Counted from the first letter of the stretch, positions 40,701 through 52,188 are shown. The stretch is DNA of 64,000 bases from Hormiphora californensis (GCA_020137815.1 CM035352.1:2983131-3047130); one strand, 5' to 3'. A program made the numbers and translations. The notes: generated from the letters alone by a model not told the origin.

Positions 40701-43700
40701 TTGTAGGAGGGTGTTTTTCTTCTTTTCTCTCTGTTCTTAGTGGTGTTCCCCAGGGTAGTTTGCTAGGGCCGCTTCTATTTGTGATGTTTATTGACGACAT
40801 CACTGAGTGCCTCGTAGGTAACACCAAAATGCTGTTGTATGCAGATGACCTGAAAGTATGGAGTAAGGTTGCCTGCCTGCAGGAACACTTGGATTTGCAG
40901 TTCACAGTAGATTGTCTACAATCTTGGGCAGTTGCCAATAAGATGGTGTTTCACCCGGGTAAGTGTAAGGTAGTCTCTACCCGAACGAGCTATTGGGTTG
41001 CCACTTGGAGTCAGCTACCTTTCTATCTTTACTCCTACAAACTTGCCGGAGTTGTGCTCGATAATGTGGATATTCAGCGATCAGATCTCGGTATCTATGT
41101 ATGCTGGGATCTCGACTGGAGGTACCATTGTCAGTACATTCTTGGTAAGTTTACTGACAGATTTAACTTATTACGTAGAACTACTGTAAAACCATTAATT
41201 TTCGTGAGATTTTAATTTTCGCTCTATATTTTTGGCTGGAAAATCCGCGAAAATTAATTCCGCGAAAATATTTTTGGACGATTTTTCACAAAAAACTCGT
41301 GCAAATCATTGAGCTTGTAGAGAAACTTGAGCATTGTAGATGGGAGTAGTGGTAATAATGGTGTTAACACTGCTCATATGACTGACTCTTGGCGTAATTA
41401 GACAATAAACGTGGACCGTGAAATGGGGGTGGCAGTGGGATTAGCGAAAATTAAAACCGCGAAAATAGTCAATTTTGATCGAATCGCGAAAATTAATGGT
41501 CGTGAAAATATCTGGTTTTACAGTATGTATATGATTGTAAACCCACACCAAAAACGTACCCTCTATGTTACCCTGGTGCGCTCATTTCTTGAGCACTGCT
41601 CTCCAATCTGGACCCCACACCACGTGGGTGTTCTCAATGATCTGGAGGCTGCTCAAAAAAGATGCATTAAGTGGGTGTATGGTGTTAGCCCCCTCGATAG
41701 TTGGAGTGAGCGTGATTATTACGATAAACTAGTGACTCTTCGTATTTTACCCATTCGTGAGCAATTTTATTTCAACGATATATGAAACTTTTATTCAAGA
41801 TTATCCATGGCCTAGCTCCGTACGGCCTCCCGGGTTATATTTGTTATATTCTCCCTACGGATTACTCATACAGGTCTAGACTGAATAAAGATATTGTTGA
41901 CGGGGTCGATACTACAACTATCAAGTGTACTGTTGACCCTTGCACCAGTACTTTCCGTAACAGTTTTTTCTACCGATCTGTTAAAGCATGGAATTCTATC
42001 CCATATGAGATTAGACAAGCTACTTCGTATGATAGCTTTTGTTTACGTTTCAAATGCCACATTTTCAACTCTCTTGGTGACTAGGTTTAATTTCTATTTA
42101 CCCCCCCCCCCCTATGTTACTTCCTCCATATACATGCGCTCAGTGGTTTTTGACCTCTACCTGTATCCTGCTGGCATACCAGCTGCAGCACATCTTCGTC
42201 AACTCGTCAACTCACCTCGCCTGCCCAACTCTTCGGTGTACACGGTGGCAGTGTTTGGGAGACAGCACGGGCTGAGAGATTTTTCATGGACTTGTGTTTC
42301 TGTGTGTATTTTACAAAATTACCGTATAGTAATTTTAATAGACTCTGTTAAGGTGTGTCCTGAGGGTGCCGCCTGTAACCGCGGGTTTTTACCCTGTTGG
42401 TGGAGCCCTATGAGCTCGTTATGATTTATAAATTTTCCCGTTTTAACTTTTTCACAATAACTACCGCCACTACTTTTACCAGGTTATAAAATCAAAGCCT
42501 AGTAAGGGCCTGGTAATGCGTGTGAGGAATGATAGAATTAATGTGAGCAGTGACGATTCTGCAAGGGAGGACTCAGGCGACGACCGACGAAAGAAAAAGA
42601 AAATTACCATCACCACCAGAAATGAGAGAAAATCTGCACCAGCCTCTTTGGGAAGGGAACAGGAACATCTACTTCCCACATCCCGTGCAGTACCTCCTCC
42701 TAGTGCTCCTACTCCTACCTCTCTTCCTTACAATATACCACATGGATACCAACAACCACATGGCTACCAACAACCACTAATTCTTCCCGTACAGTACATC
42801 CATGAGTGAGTAAAATGTGGGAATAACTGTACTTGGACCTTGGTACAGTTATTATCAAGTATGATTTAAATACCGGACATGTTATTGTGTAACATGACCC
42901 AGGATAAGCACTTATTATGTAACCTGACCCTTTATCTGTGTAACATTACACCCAACGTTGTAAATTAACATTCTACTTTCTCCCAGGCCTCCCGTACCCC
43001 GACGACGTGAACCAAGTGATGATTGCAGTATATGCCACCATCACACATCCCACCACCCCTCCCACCATCACCACAGATCAAGATCACCTTATGAACGGCA
43101 CCACCACCCTCCACCACCTCCAAGATATGCCTCACCCCCACCGGCCCCAAGATACGACCGGAGGTATAGCGAGGGAAGGAAGTATCATCAAGAGGCTGAG
43201 GAAGAGTTGAGGTACCCCGAGGAGAGGAGATCATACCGGCCAGCCCCGCAACAACAACAACAACCAAACATCGTTAGGAGGACTCACCATCAGGTCGATA
43301 TTGGGGATGAGAGAGGAGAAACACTACCTAGAGTAAGTTTCTTTTAGTGGTAACTGGTAATCATCATCTCTAGTGACATTGTATTATTTAGGTCCTATTT
43401 AGCTTGAAGTTGTAATGTGCCACCCATACGATATTGTTCAGTTTTTTATTGTTCTGAGTGTACAGGAGTCTGAAGAAGACCCAACTAACTTCTAAAATGG
43501 TCTTGCGAATTCCAATAGTGGGGGGGGGGGGTGCAGCCCAAAAAAAACCACCATACCCTGGATTTTCAAAAGTGTTGATTTTTTTTGGTCGTTTTTTATT
43601 TTTTTTGATTTTTTTTAATCTTTTTTTATTTTTTCCCTGCCCGGGTGGATGCCCGAAGGGCATCCACCCGGATGATCGTTTTAGCACGTGTGCTAAAAAG

Positions 43701-46700
43701 ATCATAAAGGGTTTAGAAATCTCGGATTTGAAATAGTAACTCGAGCGTGGTCAAAATCGCGTGTGTCACGGTAGCAGCATAGTAACTGCTCCTTCATAAA
43801 ATCAAATAACTGTTTTGATGAAATATGATGTCAGGACGCTTATTTTTCAAAGCTGTGCGCGGCGCTCACAACACTGTTGCTGAAGGGGTGAGGGTAGAGT
43901 AAAACACCTGTGTAACTGCATATACAATATACATACAGGACGCATGCATCTCACATTGTGACCAAGCCTTGATATTGTGATACTGATAGTGTGATACTGA
44001 TCCTGTCGACGGAGGGCAGGGAAACACCGCATTATGAATACATAATGCAATAATTCTTGTTGTTTTGTTCAAACGGGGAGGGAGGGTCGAACAAGGCAAA
44101 ATTCTTGTTTTTTTTTTTTGATCTTTTTTATTTTTTTTGATCTTTTTTGATTTTTTTGATCTTTTTTGATTATTTTTGATCGTTTTTGATTTTTTTAAAA
44201 TTTTTTTGATCGTTTATGATTTTATTTTTATTCATTCTCAATGTTAAGGAGCGTGACTCTCTCACTCAGAGGATATATAGAGGTGGGCGAGTAGAGAGCA
44301 CAACGGACGATATACAGTCGGACCCCGATTTAACGGCACCCTCGGGGGAAAGGGTTTTGTCCGTTAAATCGGGGTGTCCGTTAAATCGGGGTAGAGCATA
44401 TTTGGCCCATAAAACCCTATTTGTGTCCAAAATACTATACTAAAACACCTCTAAGTAAATGCTATGTCCATGTATTGATTACATGATCATTTCCGGTTAG
44501 AAAAATAAAATAATTTTAAAAATTTAAAAAAAAAAATTCTAAGGTACGTGTACTGGTATATCAACTACGTCCGAATCAGTGCATCTTATCGCATGTCTTG
44601 CTGCTAATTAGACGGTTCGGAACGAACCGATACGTGATACCATGCCGAATCGGGGCACTTTAAGCGGGGTGAGGAAGAATTCGAATTTCAAAATATCTTT
44701 TTCTCTGAAAATTCATGAGGAGCACCGATCAAAGCATTGACAATCATTCTGTAAAATTTTCCAAAAAAAAGTTATGAAAATTTTTCAAAGATATATCAAC
44801 CACGTCTGAATCGTGTTTCGAATCAGTGCATCTTATCGCACGTCCTGTCGCTAATTAGACGGTTCGAAACGAACCGATACGTGATCCCCATGGGGCCAGT
44901 TTAACAAGTGTCAAAATTGCGACTCGATTGGCCTCATGGGGATCACATATCTGTTCGTTTCGAACCGTCTAATTACGGGTAAGACCTGCAATAAGATGCA
45001 CCGATTCGAAACACGATTCGGACGTGGTTGAAACACCTTTGGAAAATTTTCAAAAAAATTTCAAAAAAATTTTCAAAAAATTGTTGGGGGAAATTTATCC
45101 TGCCGTTAAATCGGGGTGCCGCTAAATCGGGGGCCGTTAAATCGGGGTCCGACTGTATATGTTTTATAATTTTGTTTAGTAATTTATTTCTGACGTGTTA
45201 GCGCAAGAGCGCATTTATTTCAATAACAACTGAGAACTCTCAGCATTAAAGATTTGTTTACGGGAGCACTCTCCCCCCAAAAAAAAATTTTATTTGATCG
45301 TTTTTGATTTTTTTAAAATTTTTTTAATCGTTTTTGATTTTATTTGATCGTTTTTGATTTTTTTTGAACTTTTTTGTTCAACATTAAACAATTAAAAAAT
45401 ATCAAAAACAATCAAAAAAATTAAAAAACGATCAAAAAAATTCAAAAAAAAATCAAAAACGATAAAAAAAAATCAAAAAAGATAAAAAAAAAATCAAAAA
45501 CGACCAAAAAAAATCAAAGAAATTTCAACCAAAAAAACCAACCATACCCTGGGTTTCGGAAAAAGTTTGAATTTTTTTGGGGCTGCACCCCCCCCCCCCC
45601 CCCAATAGTGAACCATAATACAGTTCAAGAGCCTCCAAGAACGCACCAGGACCAGGAGGGCACCCCAGAAGAGGTCACACACGCAAATACAACGCCGCGG
45701 ACATCTTCTGCGTGTGGTATCCCCTGCACGTGGTATCTTCTGGCTGGGGAACTTTCTTGGATTTGGTGCGCTCTTGATTGTAGTCTCTCTTGGATTTGGT
45801 GCGCTCTTGATTGTGGTCTCTTCTGGGTGTGGTTCGCTCTTGGATATGGTCTCTTTTGGGTGTGGTTCGCTCTTAGAGGCTCTTGAACTATTATGGTTCA
45901 CTATTTCCAGAACTTCACTAATTGTACATTGTTTTCCAGGAAAGGAAGCGAGGCCCGGTATCACCACGTGGTAATGGGGCTACAGCTGTTCCGGCGGCAA
46001 GAGTGGGAGGAGGTGGTGGTACAATTGAGGTTTATCGTGTTATGATTTCTAACCTCCATCCTTCCGTATCAATAACCGATATTGAGGTAATTCTTGTTGT
46101 TCTTCTTTGTCATTTCTCCTTCAGAAAGGGGTTCAATGACCCTTTCTTCTACTGCAGCCAAGCAGCTTGGATGTAGAAGAAGGGGTCAAACTACCTAACT
46201 TTATATGAATATTGAAATGTAGTTGTAGGCAGCTGATCTGTAGTAAAACAAGCACCAGTGCTCACAACGTCCAAGTGTACACACTATTATACAAGGTGTA
46301 CATGTTGTCTTCACATTTGTTTAACATGTTACCTGATCCTCTCACTATCCTCTCTCACTCTCTCACTATTTCTGTCTCTCTCTCCTCCCTGCCTCTCTAT
46401 CTATTCCCTCTCTGTATGTGTCTGTTACCCACTAGCACCCTATATCCATCCCTATCCCTAACACTACTTCACTGCAATATTCATACAGCTATAGATTCCA
46501 GATATATCTTTATTCGTTGTTATACGACTGCAGTGTCTGCTATCCCATGACAGACTGCAATATTTACTTCCGGATGGGAGAAGACAGTCTTTTGTTAGAA
46601 AAAGAAGAAATATATCTCTCTCCCTACCCCCACTGCTGCCATGCTGCACTGCAGTATTTCACATATATGGTACACCTTTTCAGGAGTTGTTTGTAGCCAT

Positions 46701-47491
46701 TGACCGGATTGATGCCATCCAAATGTTGTACCCCGGTGTTGCTGAGGTGACATTTCTAAATGAGGAAAGTGCTGCTACCGCAATTGAAAAGTACCACAAT
46801 AGACATCTTGATGGGCAGCCCATGCAGCTCAGTTACACAGTTGTTCAAAGGTGAGGGATAGGGAGTTAAAACAGAGATTGTATATCACCATCATCATGAT
46901 TCATCGTAGTTGTCAAATGTCATTATTCATTTCCATTTCTTACGGGGTCTTCTAAATTTCTACACCTCCTAAATCCATTAGCGATGAGGTTGTGCTAATC
47001 CCGGATATTACACGTGCACGCAGCACGATATACAACACATGTGTGCTGTGACCCACTTGCCTCACTTTTCCTGCTGGTATAACAGCCACTGCTGCAGCTG
47101 GGACTGGTGCAGTAGGGAGAGTGAGGCGATTCAACTTCCTCCCAGATGTTTGTTTTCATATCGACACCACGTATATCATGTCACCTCAGCATTATGAACC
47201 ATAGTATATTACATTCCACAGCTGGTACTAAAACTGGAAAAGAGTAACCAGAGTGTAACCAGTGACCACTTATATTGTTTTTATTAACCAGATGACCCTT
47301 TCAGATCCCATAAAGTAGCACGAGAGGCAAGACAGGAGGAGCGAGAAGAGAGGCCCGCTAGAGAGCCTGCTAGAGAGGACCGAGCCCCAGCTGTCAGACA
47401 AGAGAGACGACAAAAAACAAACTACCATCGGAGAAATGTTACAAAACAACAACCCTCCACCAAGTCACATTCTTTTACTGTGACAATGTAA
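37732..47491 (+). CDS. POLDIP3: POLDIP3/SKAR-like RNA-binding protein
   Basis: SKAR links spliced mRNAs to TREX and S6K1 in the nucleus. Exons: about 37732-37800, 37873-38039, 42483-42805, 42987-43332, 45940-46086, 46684-46850, 47305-47491; the joins are in phase. The N-terminal part is basic (KKQELDLRKLELKLNKK); the middle is His/Pro/Arg-rich (exon 42987-43332). A single RRM spans 45940-46850: EVYRVMISNLHPSVSITDIEEL, then LYPGVAEVTFLNEESAA and HLDGQPMQLSY. The PGVAEV and LDGQPM phrases are characteristic of the POLDIP3 RRM. The tail is Arg/Glu-rich and ends SHSFTVTM. The first coding exon is unresolved: no in-frame Met precedes the 37875 ATG in the exons I can join. The 38040-42482 intron holds LINE 3 and the 43333-45939 intron holds a three-level nest of elements. 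Confidence 0.82.
38485..40219. mobile_element. TA-flanked giant foldback element
   Basis: CTGTGTGATTTTAAATG at 38485 pairs with its complement ending at 40219, flanked by TA at 38483-38484 and 40220-40221. The arms are about 640 bp each. The loop contains a direct repeat of about 105 bp (39298 and 39495, starting TTGCGATCCTTAGTGG). Excision with one TA rebuilds ATC TAT AAG GAA, the expected LINE codons. Confidence 0.9.
41184..41523. mobile_element. TA-flanked MITE with CTGTAAAACCA ends
   Basis: CTGTAAAACCATTAATTTTCG at 41184 and the complement of CTGTAAAACCA ending at 41523, flanked by TA at 41182-41183 and 41524-41525. The 340-bp body contains repeated GCGAAAAT and AATTTTCG words. Excision with one TA restores the LINE 3 frame (RTMYMIVNP). 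Confidence 0.9.
43641..43695. repeat. Hairpin pair, loop GAA and centre CACGTG
   Basis: A perfect 14-bp stem, CCGGGTGGATGCCC (43641-43654), loop GAA, and complement to 43671, then a second hairpin (ATGATC, TTTTAGCA, CGTG, TGCTAAAA, GATCAT) to about 43695. It lies inside the oligo(G)-ended element. Confidence 0.88.
44315..45155. mobile_element. pogo/Tigger-type MITE
   Basis: CAGTCGGACCCCGATTT at 44315 pairs with AAATCGGGGTCCGACTG ending at 45155; TA flanks both ends (44313-44314 and 45156-45157). Subterminal CCGTTAAATCGGGG is repeated. The body holds an inner inverted pair around AATTAGACGGTTCG. CAG-starting TIRs with TA duplication fit the pogo/Tigger group. It is nested inside the oligo(G)-ended element. 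Confidence 0.85.
45604..45905. repeat. Foldback element B, sister of element A
   Basis: AATAGTGAACCATAATA at 45604 pairs with the complement ending at 45905. The core has the same GTGGTATCTTCTGG and GGTGTGGTTCGCTCTT words as 733-1120. Its left end coincides with the right flank of the oligo(G)-ended element, so one inserted at the edge of the other. Confidence 0.82.
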
Positions 47492-48106
47492 GGGTGAACT
47501 TTCAAGAGATATTATTATTGGTTTAAAAAGGGCTTGTTTTGTTCAAGAGAGAGGGAGGGTCTAGATAGGCAAACCTGGACACAATGAACAATTCTTCTTC
47601 TTTGTCAATTCGACCGAAATTGTACGATATATATTGCTACATAACAACCATCTGGGTTTCCAATAATACATTTATATTGCAAACAATTTTAAACCCCTCG
47701 TTTGACTGTCAGCTGTTTATACCAATAAAATAGTGTTGGCCTTCTGCTTCACTCTTCGGTTCTTCCCTTGAACGGTCTCAATTTTGAGGTTCGCTCTAAC
47801 GGGATCGTCACGCGCGAAGTGGTTATAATAATGAAAGCTCATCTCTTTTCGCGCGCGCCCTAGAACCATTTTCGGAAAGATGGAATTCCAGATCTCCGAT
47901 TTTGATTGGTACTGACTGGCGCCGCCAGACGCCGTTTTGATTTTTAGATCGGGCTTAGGTCGCCAGACAGTATTCGTTTGTAGGAATCAATAAAACGAGT
48001 CAAATTACAGTAAGTTGGGTATAAATTGCAAGGGCTCAATTACATAGGGGAAGAAAATTAACAAAAATATCTTCTTTTTTCGACCAAGTAAAAGTAAACG
48101 AAACAT
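47492..48106. other. POLDIP3 3' region and spacer
   Basis: AT-rich DNA after the POLDIP3 stop. A CACGCGCGAAG/CGCGCGC patch lies near 47810-47860. No gene was seen. Confidence 0.45.
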
Positions 48107-48114
48107 GCAAAAAC

Positions 48115-48955
48115 GGGGGGGGGGGCCGGCTGAAGTTTTTGAAGTTTGAAGTTTTCCACCCTACTTTTTGAGTTTTTGAAGTTTTTGAAGTTGACTTCAA
48201 AAACTTCAAAAACTTCAAAAACTCTAAACTACTTTTATATGCTATCAGTGACTATTATTACACTTGTTTAGGTTAGTTTCATGCTTAATACATATTGTGG
48301 CAAAGTTATCCGTCCTTGTCTGCTCTTTTTCTACCACAAATTAGGATATTTACAACGATTCCTAGCCATGAAATCCATGGCACAATTTGGTGTAAAAAAA
48401 TTATTTTTTTTGTAAAAACAGATTTTATTTCCATTCTATAACTCAAAAAATTGCCTAGAAAATGCTAAGAAAGTGTTTAAAAATTATGAAGTAAATTTTC
48501 AAAATTTTTTGGGGCCACACCCTTTTTGCCAGTTTCACAAAATCCAAATTTTTTATGAAGGGAGTAGTGAAAAAAATATGGACACCAAAATCATCAGCGG
48601 CCTCGAGTTAGTGGGGGTACGTGCCAAAATGAAGTCTCCACCTCATCTAATTCGGAAGATAATGGGATATTTTCATAATTTTGTGTGTGCGCATGACTTT
48701 TTTTGGACTAGACCAGTTTTAATGGTTTATGAGTGACTATAGGATTTTTAAAGGGGTGCATCTTGTTCGGAATATGCAAGTTTATATAAGAGTTATGAAG
48801 CAACATAGGGCCTATCTCCAACGGTTTAGGAGATATGAGTTTTTGAAGTTTTTGAAGTTTTTGAAGTTTTCCACCCTAAGTTTCTCTTTGAAGTTTTTGA
48901 AGTTGACTTCAAAAACTTCAAAAACTTCAGCCGGCCCCCCCCCCCCCCCCCCCCC
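48115..48955. mobile_element. Inverted-repeat element with oligo(G)/oligo(C) ends and exact 8-bp TSD
   Basis: The left end is a G run then CCGGCTGAAGTTTTTG; the right end is CTTCAGCCGG then a C run. The exact 8-bp duplication GCAAAAAC lies at 48107-48114 and 48956-48963. Subterminal arms are made of TTTTTGAAG repeats on both strands, each with its own inner palindrome AAGTTGACTT. An 8-bp TSD is typical of hAT elements. No transposase is encoded. Confidence 0.88.
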
Positions 48956-49267
48956 GCAAAAACAACTTAACCATCTCTCCATGTAAATAAATGTAGTTAT
49001 TATTATCATCACACGATGAGAAAAGTCTGAAAGTAACGTGTATAAACGGTATTATTATGATATGACTAGATCTAAATTGAATGTTAAGATTGCCTAAATA
49101 AATGATAGGGACACTGAGAGTCTCTCTCAGAGAGAGAGAGAGGTTAATAAAAAAGAGATATCAGAAGATCTGTAAACAAAAACGTCTGTGCTCTGGATAT
49201 CTCATATCTGACGAGTCCTCTCCATGTTACTTCACTTTGAATGTGTCTTTGTGTGTGATGTCTACCA

Positions 49268-50570
49268 TTAGATCTGGGTAAATTCCCTACCCTGAAGTTG
49301 TTTAGTTTGTTCAAGTTCCGATCTAAGCCTACGGATAAGAGAGTTTTTCTCCTGTAGAGATCTCTCCAGTATTCTTATCTTTGCGTCCTGAACGAAAGAG
49401 TGTGGTCAGAATAAATACGAACTGTTCATTTCTAGACATGGTAAACTTGATAAATTGAATATGTGCCCTAAATGGGGCTTTTTTAATATACCTGTTTGAA
49501 AGCTGTGCTCTCGAGTTCTATTAATCTCTCCTTAAGAGAGTGGCCATCCAGCCTATCAAGGCTACAGTGTGAACTATACTCCGATGTCGAGCATGCGTCT
49601 TTGTATTGTAGAGGTATTGGCTCGTTGCTGCCACAGGAAATGTTTGACAGAGATACCCCGTTGGATATTTTATCAAACCTGAGAAGGGAGTGTTGGGCAT
49701 TGAGGGGGCAAGAAATAAGGGCTATTGTTGTGGTTCTCGAATTTCATTTATACGTCAAGTCGTGTGCCAGACAAGTGTAAAGAAAGTTCGTTATGTGGTC
49801 ATAATATCCAGTTTGGGGAGTCTATAAAAATACCTATGACTCATACCTCTCAATATCACGTTCACTCAGTCGATAACAAAATTCCTCCAAATTCCGTAGC
49901 CGCTTGTTTACCTCCGTCTGGGGAAGCTTAGTTTGGTTCTGTTCCAACATCGATCTCAACCTCTCGTTCTCCTGAAATCGAGTGAGAGTTTTTTACACGA
50001 GAAACAATTAACACGACATGCAAGCTACTGCAGGGGGGGGGGTGAGTATCAGGGCTGCCCCGGGGCGGCTCCATATCCACCCTTGGAGAGATGGATCGTT
50101 GGAATGTGTGGCGCGCACAAACTAGACAACAACACACAACCCTCTCACCACAACCCAGACCCCCGTCCTGCTAGTTGTTTGTGCGGGAGGCGCGAAAGAG
50201 CCACACACACTCACCTCTCGAAGGGCTATGTTTTGTTGTGCGTTGTACCCGCTCCCCTCCCTTAGTGATGTCATTTGTACGGACAGCTGGCTCAGCTTGT
50301 TGTGTAGGTTTTCATTGGCACGCTGACATCTATCGTACTCTGGGTGAAAATATAGGGGTTCGAGATCAGATCGGAGTGTCTATAAAGTGGAGACTTAGAG
50401 GCGGAAATAAGAGAAAAATAAACTACTAAACAGACACACTGAAAACACTCACGGTGTGTAAGGTTGTTGTACGCTTGTTGCAGGGACACTGAATCATTCT
50501 GACTATTGGTAGAGTTTGGTGGCTCTATGTAGGGGGGACACTTGTTACTAAACCTAGGATCAACATTCAT
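49268..50570 (-). CDS. Small coiled-coil protein, 5 exons, unidentified
   Basis: Exons, gene order: 50570-50453, 50339-50215, 49971-49847, 49678-49492, 49387-49268; all joins are GT-AG and in phase, about 223 residues. It starts MNVDPRFSNKCPPYIEPP. Heptad-like segments: CQRANENLHNKLSQLS, ENERLRSMLEQNQ, EVNKRLRNLEEFCYRLSERD, HSLKERLIELE, and a C-terminal ARIRILERSLQEKNSLIRRL-like zipper. This pattern is common in centrosomal, trafficking and kinase-adaptor proteins; I do not recognise the family. It ends 170 bp from the POP1 stop on the same strand. The initiator Met is the first in the frame. Confidence 0.72.
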
Positions 50571-50739
50571 CGTATCAAGGAGTCATTGAGATCTTGTGTT
50601 ACTGGCGGTGTGTTGTGGTGGTTAATCCATTCTAGAGGGGGACAGGTTAGTAATGTCAATTGTGAGCCGTTAGAAACTTAACATTCAAAGAACATTGAAA
50701 TAAAATGTCAATAAATTATTTAAAACCCTTTCTAATAAA

Positions 50740-52188
50740 TTAATTGCCCTCCTCAATAAAAGAAATAGTTACAGGCCGAAGTATTTGAGATTTAGGGTTT
50801 CTAAGTTTCATCTCCACACTACTACCACGTGTCACTAGTCCTCTATTGACGACCCCAATGCCACCTCCCCGTCCACTTATCAAGTTGTAGCCTCCTGAGG
50901 TTACCCACCCAACCTCAACCTCACCTTCTAACAACACACCTCTAACCTCAACTGAACCTCGCCCTGAACACTGCACTGATACACGAGTTAGAGGACCTCC
51001 TCCCCTCTTCTCACCGGAAGGGGAATCTGGGTAGTCAGAGGGGAAGAAAGGAATGTTAGAGAGTGTAGAAATGGAATGTGAATCAGAAAGTCCTGTGATG
51101 CGGCCCCCGCTGTACACCAGGGGTAGGAGAAACCTAGTACCCCATCCGGGTGGTAGAACTAGGACGAAAGATGACGAAACTGGGTCACGGTATACACAGT
51201 ATGGTGCTCTACAGTCTTCAGTGGTAGTGGTAGTGGTATCCATGGGTGTTTCTATTGTACTTCCTTCTTCTGCCGTCGAGTTAAAAAGAGGGCTACCGTT
51301 GACTAGATCCATACAGGGTGTTATCACATTATCTGGCTGCCTCACAGGTCCATCAAGGAGAGAGGTAAACACTCTGTACACCTTTTCTGGAACCTCAACT
51401 TCACCCCCAAACACTACCCCCTTGGCAATATAATAAAAGTACGGATCTTTCCTCAACTCACCCAACCTCCCTCCAAACTCCAGACTCTTCGCCAGCAACT
51501 CTAACGACCTCTGACCGGATATTGTAAATTCCTGGAATTTCTGACGTTTTGCGGTGGTGATGACATCAGGGAAAACAGGTGTAATTACAGGATGGAAGCG
51601 GAGGTATAATCGTGTGGGAGATGTCCAAAACACGGTTACAGGGCCCTGGTATACCTCCCCATTATACCATGAACACTCTTGCACTCGATCTAACAACACC
51701 CTACTGGGCTGTATGGGTAGGGTGGTCTCCAGATCCAGTCCCCTCACCTCCCACCAGTGATAGAAACTAGTATCCTGGACCGTGGCGCTGTCTCGTATCG
51801 CCCGAAACTGGGCTCTATCACCCTTCTGCGTGGTAGTCATGGGGATGCGGTGTCCCCATTTGTCTTCCATGTGGCACCTCTTGGCATGCCACAGATGGGT
51901 CTCTAACTTCTCAATCCCTCCCTCGTTTCTCCTCTCCCTATTTGGGTTCCTCTTCTTCTTCCACCTGCATTTTGTTTTCGTTCTCTCAGCCCCAACAGGT
52001 CGGAACCTCGCGGGTAGCCTGGCTGGGTTGTGACTGGCAGCCCTTCGTCGCATGTAAAACGGTATTGCTAGCTTGTAGCTGATTGCACACTGAGTTTTCA
52101 TTGCTTCCAATGCTTCCGTGATTTCCAAACTCCGGGAATCCACAATATCCATAACGTTCACAGCAGTAGTTGTAGTAGTTGTGGCCAT
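50740..52188 (-). CDS. POP1: POP1, RNase P/MRP subunit (short form)
   Basis: POP1 is the largest protein of RNase P and RNase MRP and is needed for tRNA 5' processing and pre-rRNA cleavage in the nucleus. The single exon encodes 482 residues from the Met at 52188, chosen because the family-like sequence begins just after it. The diagnostic segment LETHLWHAKRCHM (residues 95-107) follows a basic RWKKKRNPNRERR stretch and precedes DKWGHRIPM. A later region (SGQRSLELLAKSLE, then VLPPGWGTRFLLPLVYSGGR) matches the POPLD domain, and the end (GWVTSGGYNLISGRG) matches the POP1 C-terminus. The protein is about half the length of vertebrate POP1; upstream exons cannot be ruled out, but none was seen before AAGAB. 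Confidence 0.85.
   Translation of the reverse strand: MATTTTTTAVNVMDIVDSRSLEITEALEAMKTQCAISYKLAIPFYMRRRAASHNPARLPARFRPVGAERTKTKCRWKKKRNPNRERRNEGGIEKLETHLWHAKRCHMEDKWGHRIPMTTTQKGDRAQFRAIRDSATVQDTSFYHWWEVRGLDLETTLPIQPSRVLLDRVQECSWYNGEVYQGPVTVFWTSPTRLYLRFHPVITPVFPDVITTAKRQKFQEFTISGQRSLELLAKSLEFGGRLGELRKDPYFYYIAKGVVFGGEVEVPEKVYRVFTSLLDGPVRQPDNVITPCMDLVNGSPLFNSTAEEGSTIETPMDTTTTTTEDCRAPYCVYRDPVSSSFVLVLPPGWGTRFLLPLVYSGGRITGLSDSHSISTLSNIPFFPSDYPDSPSGEKRGGGPLTRVSVQCSGRGSVEVRGVLLEGEVEVGWVTSGGYNLISGRGGGIGVVNRGLVTRGSSVEMKLRNPKSQILRPVTISFIEEGN

Larger units (their letters stand above)
38100..42090 (+). pseudogene. Dead LINE (LINE 3), different family, with two insertions
   Basis: Coding remains: 38110-38484 (pre-RT, ending KAAGPDDIHSVIY), 40220-41183 (RT core: NYRPISLTCIIMKILERL, IIYFDFSKAFDSVNHD, SGVPQGSLLGPLLF, catalytic YADDLKVW) and 41524-42084 (C-terminal: SFLEHCSPIWTP, AWNSIPYEIRQAT). 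It is broken by elements at 38485-40219 and 41184-41523 and by a one-base frameshift at about 41780. The YADD box and overall sequence separate it from LINEs 1 and 2. It lies in a POLDIP3 intron, in the sense orientation. Confidence 0.88.
43521..45602. mobile_element. Inverted-repeat element with oligo(G)/oligo(C) ends, 8-bp TSD
   Basis: The left end is a G run (43520-43531) followed by TGCAGCCC; the right end is GGCTGCA followed by a C run (45588-45603). CAATAGTG at 43513-43520 and at 45603-45610 would be an 8-bp TSD, although its outer bases overlap the runs. The interior is dominated by T-rich and A-rich ATCGTTTTTGAT words. It lies in a POLDIP3 intron. Confidence 0.7.

Noticed and set aside
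42476-42809. Minus-strand and alternative-frame ORFs over the POLDIP3 exons
   Set aside because: They are shadows of the spliced POLDIP3 exons 42483-42805 and 42987-43332, whose phases agree with the RRM exons.
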